A stretch of 56,058 nt of DNA, taken from contig JAFBAN010000139.1 of assembly GCA_019247775.1 (NCBI GenBank), forward strand, positions 1 to 56,058. The letters run 5' to 3'. Positions within the stretch are counted from its first letter, which is position 1; the number at the start of each line of letters is the position of its first letter. Source of the DNA: Chitinophagaceae bacterium (GTDB lineage Bacteria > Bacteroidota > Bacteroidia > Chitinophagales > Chitinophagaceae). The notes under the pieces are model-generated. The model had not been told where the DNA came from. It did no database searches and saw nothing but the letters and a program-made list of their open reading frames with translations. The translations under genes and the position numbers were made by a program. Of the stretch, positions 52,295 through 56,058 are shown one piece after another.

Positions 52295-53271
52295 GATAAA
52301 TACCGTCCGAGCTTGAATACTTTATTCTGGGCGATGGGTTCTCCGTCTACCTCAATCGATCTGATCAGCAAATAACCTCCGTTCACTACTACCTTGTATT
52401 GGCCGGATTCATTTTTTCCAAAAATGAGTCCATTTGCAAACGAGTGGAACTGCTGGTCAGTGTAAAAATCGGCGGCGAGCACGTTTATTTTCCTTGTATC
52501 GAGATTGCAAAAGGCGCCGCTGAACGGGTAGCCAAACGCGTAAATAAACTTTACCGTTTCCTGTCCGCTGAAATCCTTAAAATTTATTTTTCCGTCTTTT
52601 GGGGTGTAGAGTCTCGGGAAGGTAGTGGCTTCGCCCGTTTTCTGGATTTCAGGCGCGAAGCCCGGCGTCGCCAGATTTCTCAGCCCAAGTACCAGCAGGT
52701 CTTTAAACGTATTCATTCTGGCTTTGAAAACATGAATTGGATAACACTTGTCGGGGATGGAATAATAACTCTTCGCTACGATGGCGCCGGTGTCAATCCC
52801 TTCATCGATATAGTGCATGCATCCGAACTGCGTGGTTCCCCACTCACCATTCAATATCATCCACGAGTCGTTTGCTGCGCCGCGATATCGCGGAAGCGGC
52901 GTGGTGTGTATGTTGAGTACTTTATTCTTGAAAGTTTCCAGAAAATCCTTCTTAACGATGTTCCTGCAACCTATACTTATGATAAACGCGGGATCAAAAC
53001 CCCTGATCCATTCAACCACATGCGGTTCATTTACATTGGCCGCCTCTTTTAGGGGAATCCCATAATCCTGCTCAACATGGAACACGTTATAAGCATGCTC
53101 ACCGTAGATGTCAGCTCTTTTTTCGATCATTTCCAGGTCGCCTTTATGATCTTCAAAAGGATGTGTTACCACCGCACATACGGCATACCCCAGTTCTGCA
53201 TTCGCCAGCAATGATTCTATTGTGAATTTGACGCCCGCACCATGTCCGAGCAGCACAATATTTTTAGGCAT
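52291..53271 (-). CDS. Formyltransferase with Fmt-like C-terminal domain
   Basis: 326 aa from the ATG at 53271 (a TTG 21 bases upstream is excluded by family length). It has the full catalytic set: Asn120, His122 in LNIHTTPLPRYRG and Asp160 in EGIDTGAI; residues about 215-326 form an OB-fold-like Fmt C-terminal domain. It immediately follows pseC (8-base overlap), where PseH acetyltransferase usually sits, so it probably N-formylates the 4-amino group of the PseC product with N10-formyl-tetrahydrofolate, giving an N7-formyl pseudaminic acid. That assignment is inferred from order. Confidence 0.85.
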   Translation of the reverse strand: MPKNIVLLGHGAGVKFTIESLLANAELGYAVCAVVTHPFEDHKGDLEMIEKRADIYGEHAYNVFHVEQDYGIPLKEAANVNEPHVVEWIRGFDPAFIISIGCRNIVKKDFLETFKNKVLNIHTTPLPRYRGAANDSWMILNGEWGTTQFGCMHYIDEGIDTGAIVAKSYYSIPDKCYPIHVFKARMNTFKDLLVLGLRNLATPGFAPEIQKTGEATTFPRLYTPKDGKINFKDFSGQETVKFIYAFGYPFSGAFCNLDTRKINVLAADFYTDQQFHSFANGLIFGKNESGQYKVVVNGGYLLIRSIEVDGEPIAQNKVFKLGRYLS

Positions 53272-54463
53272 AGAAACTCTGTATTTTATCAATTACATAG
53301 TCCTGTTCTTCATCCGTGAGCGTTGGATACATAGGGATACTGATGCATCCGGCGTAGTAATTTTCCGAAACCGGCATATCGCCTTCTTTCCAGCCAAGTT
53401 GCTTATAATAAGGCATCAGGTGACAGGGCACATAATGGATCTGGGCATATATCCGGCTCTCGCGCAGATAATTGAATAAAGCCAGCCTGTTGTCAACCTC
53501 AAGGATATAGAGATGGTAGGAATGTCCGTCTACGTACCCGGATTGTCTTTTTATAAAACCTGCGCCGCTGAATGCTTCCGCATATCTTTTGGCGATCATT
53601 CTTCTCCTGTCAAGTCCTGCATCGGCACGCTTCAGTTGCGAACTGCCCAAAGCAGCCTGTATATCCGTTAACCTGTAGTTATACCCAAGAACCTGCATTT
53701 CCATATACCAGGGAGGATATTTATCGCCTGCAGGCTCGTTTGTCATCAGTGCCGTTTGAAGGGAATTGGTGAACTGTGCAGGATCCCGGGTAATTCCGTG
53801 GGTACGGAGCAACAGCAATTTCTCGTACAACTCCTTATTATTAGTTGTGATCATCCCTCCTTCACCGGTAGCGATATGTTTTACCGGATGGAAAGAAAAT
53901 ATGCTCATATCAGCGAACCTGCCATTTCCGCAGTATTGCCGGTTGCCTGCGCGGTCAACAAAATACCCCCCGGGCGCATGACATGCATCTTCGAGTATCC
54001 AGAGGCCGTATTCATCTGCCAGTTCTCTTAACTGTTCAAGATCTACTGCACGGCCTGAAAAATCAACCGGCACGATCCCCGAAAAAGTTCCTCTGGGTTG
54101 CGATTCGATCAAGATGCGTAATTTCTTCGTGTCGATCAGCAAGGTATCTTCATCAATATCCACGAAGTATACTTCCCCTCCGCAATAACGTATGCAATTG
54201 GCAGATGCGGCAAAGGTGATCGGGGTTGTAATTACTTTGTCTTTGGCAGTGATATCAAGCGCCAGTGCCGCGAGGTGAAGTGCAGCCGTTCCATTAGCAA
54301 CAGCCACGGCATATTCGCAGCCGATATAGGACGCAAACGCCTTTTCAAATTCAGGCACCCGGTCTCCCTGGGTGAGGAATTCGCTTTTCAGGACAGAAAT
54401 TACTGCCTGTATGTCTTCTTCCGTAACATTCTGCCTGCCGTATGGAAGAGTATTCATTTTCAT
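53264..54463 (-). CDS. pseC: UDP-4-amino-4,6-dideoxy-L-AltNAc transaminase PseC
   Basis: 399 aa DegT-family aminotransferase. The PLP lysine is Lys195 in SFHPVKHIATGEGG, with DACHAPG for the ring nitrogen Asp, and the YGRQNVTEEDIQAVISVL N terminus is that of PseC. It takes the 4-keto product of PseB and adds an amino group from glutamate. The start ATG at 54463 overlaps the PseB stop as ATGA; a second ATG two codons later is possible. The gene partners directly with pseB and the formyltransferase. Confidence 0.95.
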   Translation of the reverse strand: MKMNTLPYGRQNVTEEDIQAVISVLKSEFLTQGDRVPEFEKAFASYIGCEYAVAVANGTAALHLAALALDITAKDKVITTPITFAASANCIRYCGGEVYFVDIDEDTLLIDTKKLRILIESQPRGTFSGIVPVDFSGRAVDLEQLRELADEYGLWILEDACHAPGGYFVDRAGNRQYCGNGRFADMSIFSFHPVKHIATGEGGMITTNNKELYEKLLLLRTHGITRDPAQFTNSLQTALMTNEPAGDKYPPWYMEMQVLGYNYRLTDIQAALGSSQLKRADAGLDRRRMIAKRYAEAFSGAGFIKRQSGYVDGHSYHLYILEVDNRLALFNYLRESRIYAQIHYVPCHLMPYYKQLGWKEGDMPVSENYYAGCISIPMYPTLTDEEQDYVIDKIQSFYA

Positions 54464-55470
54464 ACCGAAAAATTAGGATCTACGTTTTCGCTGATCAATG
54501 TTCTCAATTGCTCTACGGTTACCCACTCCGTATTATCGAATGAGTTATAGCTAAACCCCTGCGGCACGCGCCTGGCATCGGTCGCCTTGCAAAATTTGCT
54601 GATATCCCATGAAGGATTGGACGGCAGTATCACGTAATATTTACCCAGATCGTATGTGTAAAACGAATCCGAACTCGTGATCATCTCCTCATGCACCTTT
54701 TCACCGGGCCTGATGCCCACCACTTTGGTAGCGCATCCGGGGGCAATTGCTTCCGCTACATCCAGTATCTTGTAAGACGGTATCTTAGGAACAAATATCT
54801 CTCCGCCCCAGGCATGTTCCAGCGCATGCATTACCATATCCACGCCCTGCTGAAGTGAGATATTGAAACGGGTCATGTTCACATCAGTGACGGGCAGCAC
54901 GCCTTCAGAGCGCTTTTTGAGGAAGAAAGGGATCACAGACCCGTTCGAACCCATCACGTTCCCATATCGTACCACAGAAAACCTGATCGGGCTGGAGCCC
55001 CGGATATTGTTGGCGGCAATAAATAATTTATCCGAAGTAAGCTTGGTTGCTCCGTATAGATTTATTGGCGCACAGGCTTTGTCGGTAGACAAGGCAACTA
55101 CCCGTTCTACCGATGTAACCAACGCAGCATCGATCACGTTCTGTGCGCCGCCGATATTTGTTTTTACACATTCATCAGGGTTGTATTCAGCAATTGGCAC
55201 ATGTTTCATGGCAGCAGCATGAATTACAAAATCCACGCCTTTGAACGCCCTTATCAAACGCTCGCCATCACGAACATCCCCAATAAAAAATCGGATCTGC
55301 GGATACTCCTTCTCCGGGTACAGTTGTGCCATCTGGAACTGCTTCTGCTCATCTCTGGAAAAAATGATCAGTCGCTTCACGTCCGGATAGGTTGCAAGGA
55401 TATGCCTGGTAAGGGCCGTGCCAAGTGAACCTGTTCCGCCGGTAATAAGTATTGATTTGTTGTTCAACAT
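54460..55470 (-). CDS. pseB: UDP-GlcNAc 4,6-dehydratase (5-inverting) PseB
   Basis: 336 aa extended SDR. GGTGSLG (11-17) for NADP, AAAMKHVP, STDKA (128-132) and Tyr139-x3-Lys143 in NLYGATKL are the PseB signature, as in FlaA1. It converts UDP-GlcNAc to UDP-2-acetamido-2,6-dideoxy-L-arabino-hexos-4-ulose, the first step of pseudaminic acid synthesis. It lies 12 bases after the ABC transporter and leads into pseC by ATGA. Length and motifs fit fully. ATG at 55470. Confidence 0.96.
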   Translation of the reverse strand: MLNNKSILITGGTGSLGTALTRHILATYPDVKRLIIFSRDEQKQFQMAQLYPEKEYPQIRFFIGDVRDGERLIRAFKGVDFVIHAAAMKHVPIAEYNPDECVKTNIGGAQNVIDAALVTSVERVVALSTDKACAPINLYGATKLTSDKLFIAANNIRGSSPIRFSVVRYGNVMGSNGSVIPFFLKKRSEGVLPVTDVNMTRFNISLQQGVDMVMHALEHAWGGEIFVPKIPSYKILDVAEAIAPGCATKVVGIRPGEKVHEEMITSSDSFYTYDLGKYYVILPSNPSWDISKFCKATDARRVPQGFSYNSFDNTEWVTVEQLRTLISENVDPNFSV

Positions 55471-55482
55471 AATATCTGCTAT

Positions 55483-56058
55483 CTAATCTATTAAACTTAA
55501 CTTTTTAAATTCGGCACTGGAATCCAGTAATGCCCCATATTTACCCTGGTCGGCAATGCGCCCGTTTTTCATTACAATGATCTTATCGCATTTTTCGATA
55601 GTCGAAAACCTATGGGCCACGATGACTACAGTGCAGGTGCCTTTTACAGTTTCCAGTGCTTTGATAATATAGCTCTCAGTCAGGTTATCGAGTGCCGACG
55701 TTGCTTCATCAAGTATCAATACCGCAGGGTCGCGATACAATGCCCGGGCTATACCCAGTCGCTGCTTCTGCCCGCCCGAAAGCCGAACGCCCCGTTCTCC
55801 TACGATCGTATCATACTGCCCGGGAAGGTCACGTACGATGAAATCGTGAAGATTGGCGATCTGCGACGCTTTCAGCACGTTCTCCATATTTATCTCATGG
55901 CGAGGCATGCCGAAAGCAATATTTTCCGCAATCGATGCGTCGGTAAGGAATATCTGCTGCGGAACATAGCCTATCATACCTTTCCATTCACGGATATTAG
56001 CCTCGGTAAGTTCTTTCCCGTCAATAAGAATATGTCCTGTAAGTGGTTTGTGCAATCC
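55483..56058 (-). CDS. ABC-type lipid-linked glycan flippase (MsbA/PglK-like), C-terminal end
   Basis: The last 191 residues of an ABC transporter ATP-binding domain whose beginning is beyond the right edge; the first visible codon is GGA, and the frame is open. VGERGVRLSGGQKQRLGIARAL is the signature, LILDEATSALD the Walker B with its D-loop, and VIVAHRFST the switch His; Walker A is off the window. The QIFLTDASIAENIAFG Q-loop region is that of fused membrane-ATPase exporters such as MsbA and PglK. It may flip the lipid-linked repeat unit; no Wzx is visible in the window. Confidence 0.88.
   Translation of the reverse strand, partial: GLHKPLTGHILIDGKELTEANIREWKGMIGYVPQQIFLTDASIAENIAFGMPRHEINMENVLKASQIANLHDFIVRDLPGQYDTIVGERGVRLSGGQKQRLGIARALYRDPAVLILDEATSALDNLTESYIIKALETVKGTCTVVIVAHRFSTIEKCDKIIVMKNGRIADQGKYGALLDSSAEFKKLSLID

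Noticed and set aside
1..56058. Search by eye for tRNA genes, transposases, CRISPR repeats, phage genes or attachment sites.
   Set aside because: Nothing seen; coding density leaves almost no space, and no direct repeat arrays stand out.

Overview
The window is one dense surface-polysaccharide biosynthesis locus. Fifty-two genes, two of them cut by the window edges, all lie on the minus strand, so transcription runs from base 56058 towards base 1. No gap between genes exceeds about 80 bases; many genes overlap by an ATGA or TAATG junction or by 1-31 bases. I see no RNA gene, insertion sequence, CRISPR array or clear internal promoter or terminator, and no stretch over 300 bases without a gene. 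Base composition, the lack of Shine-Dalgarno motifs and the gene content suggest Bacteroidota (perhaps a Chitinophaga-like genus). That assignment is an inference; no phylogenetic marker gene is present.

Right part (about 56058-41900): a pseudaminic-type nonulosonic acid (NulO) pathway. After the end of an ABC flippase come PseB, PseC, a full-length formyltransferase in the slot where PseH is expected, an aldo/keto reductase, an SpsF-type cytidylyltransferase, a class III aminotransferase, a PP-loop amidotransferase with its own HisH and HisF, PseG, a short formyltransferase, PseI, a second short formyltransferase, a PIG-L deacetylase and a second SpsF-type cytidylyltransferase. The predicted product is a heavily N-modified NulO (formyl, perhaps amidino, perhaps other acyl).

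Centre-right (about 41900-30300): a sugar oxidoreductase, a DegT aminotransferase, an orphan GT-B-like protein, a PseH/RimJ-like GNAT, a MaoC-SDR fusion, an FkbH-type HAD protein, an acyl carrier protein, a TylF-like methyltransferase, a second orphan GT-B-like protein, a second TylF/NovP methyltransferase and a GT9 transferase. ACP, FkbH, MaoC-SDR, GNAT and methyltransferase look like a small acyl-group factory (glyceryl, O-methylglyceryl or 3-hydroxybutyryl) serving the amino sugar. This is the best candidate for an undescribed system here.

Centre-left (about 30300-16200): an AsnB-type amidotransferase, WlbA and WlbB homologues, a fused dehydrogenase/oxidoreductase, a Wzy-like polymerase, an alpha/alpha-toroid protein, glycosyltransferases, a second HisH-HisF-PP-loop amidotransferase set and a WbpI-like 2-epimerase. 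Together these point to a UDP-2,3-diacetamido-2,3-dideoxy-mannuronate-type sugar carrying an amidine. The 6-dehydrogenase and 3-aminotransferase of that pathway are not seen nearby.

Left part (about 16200-1): a CDP-3,6-dideoxyhexose pathway (RfbF, RfbG, a reductase/epimerase, RfbH and a short RfbI-like reductase lacking the ferredoxin domain); a GtrB-like polyprenyl-phosphate transferase with a GT-C-like membrane protein and an OafA-type O-acyltransferase; then a second AsnB, a methyltransferase, a second fused dehydrogenase/oxidoreductase, a second WecB-type epimerase and a heparinase II/III-family gene that starts with GTG and runs off the left edge.

Duplication is a theme: two HisH/HisF/amidotransferase sets, two WecB-family epimerases, two AsnB, two fused oxidoreductases, two SpsF-type enzymes, two TylF-like methyltransferases and three formyltransferases. 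Gene names below are by family resemblance read by eye; no database search was run.
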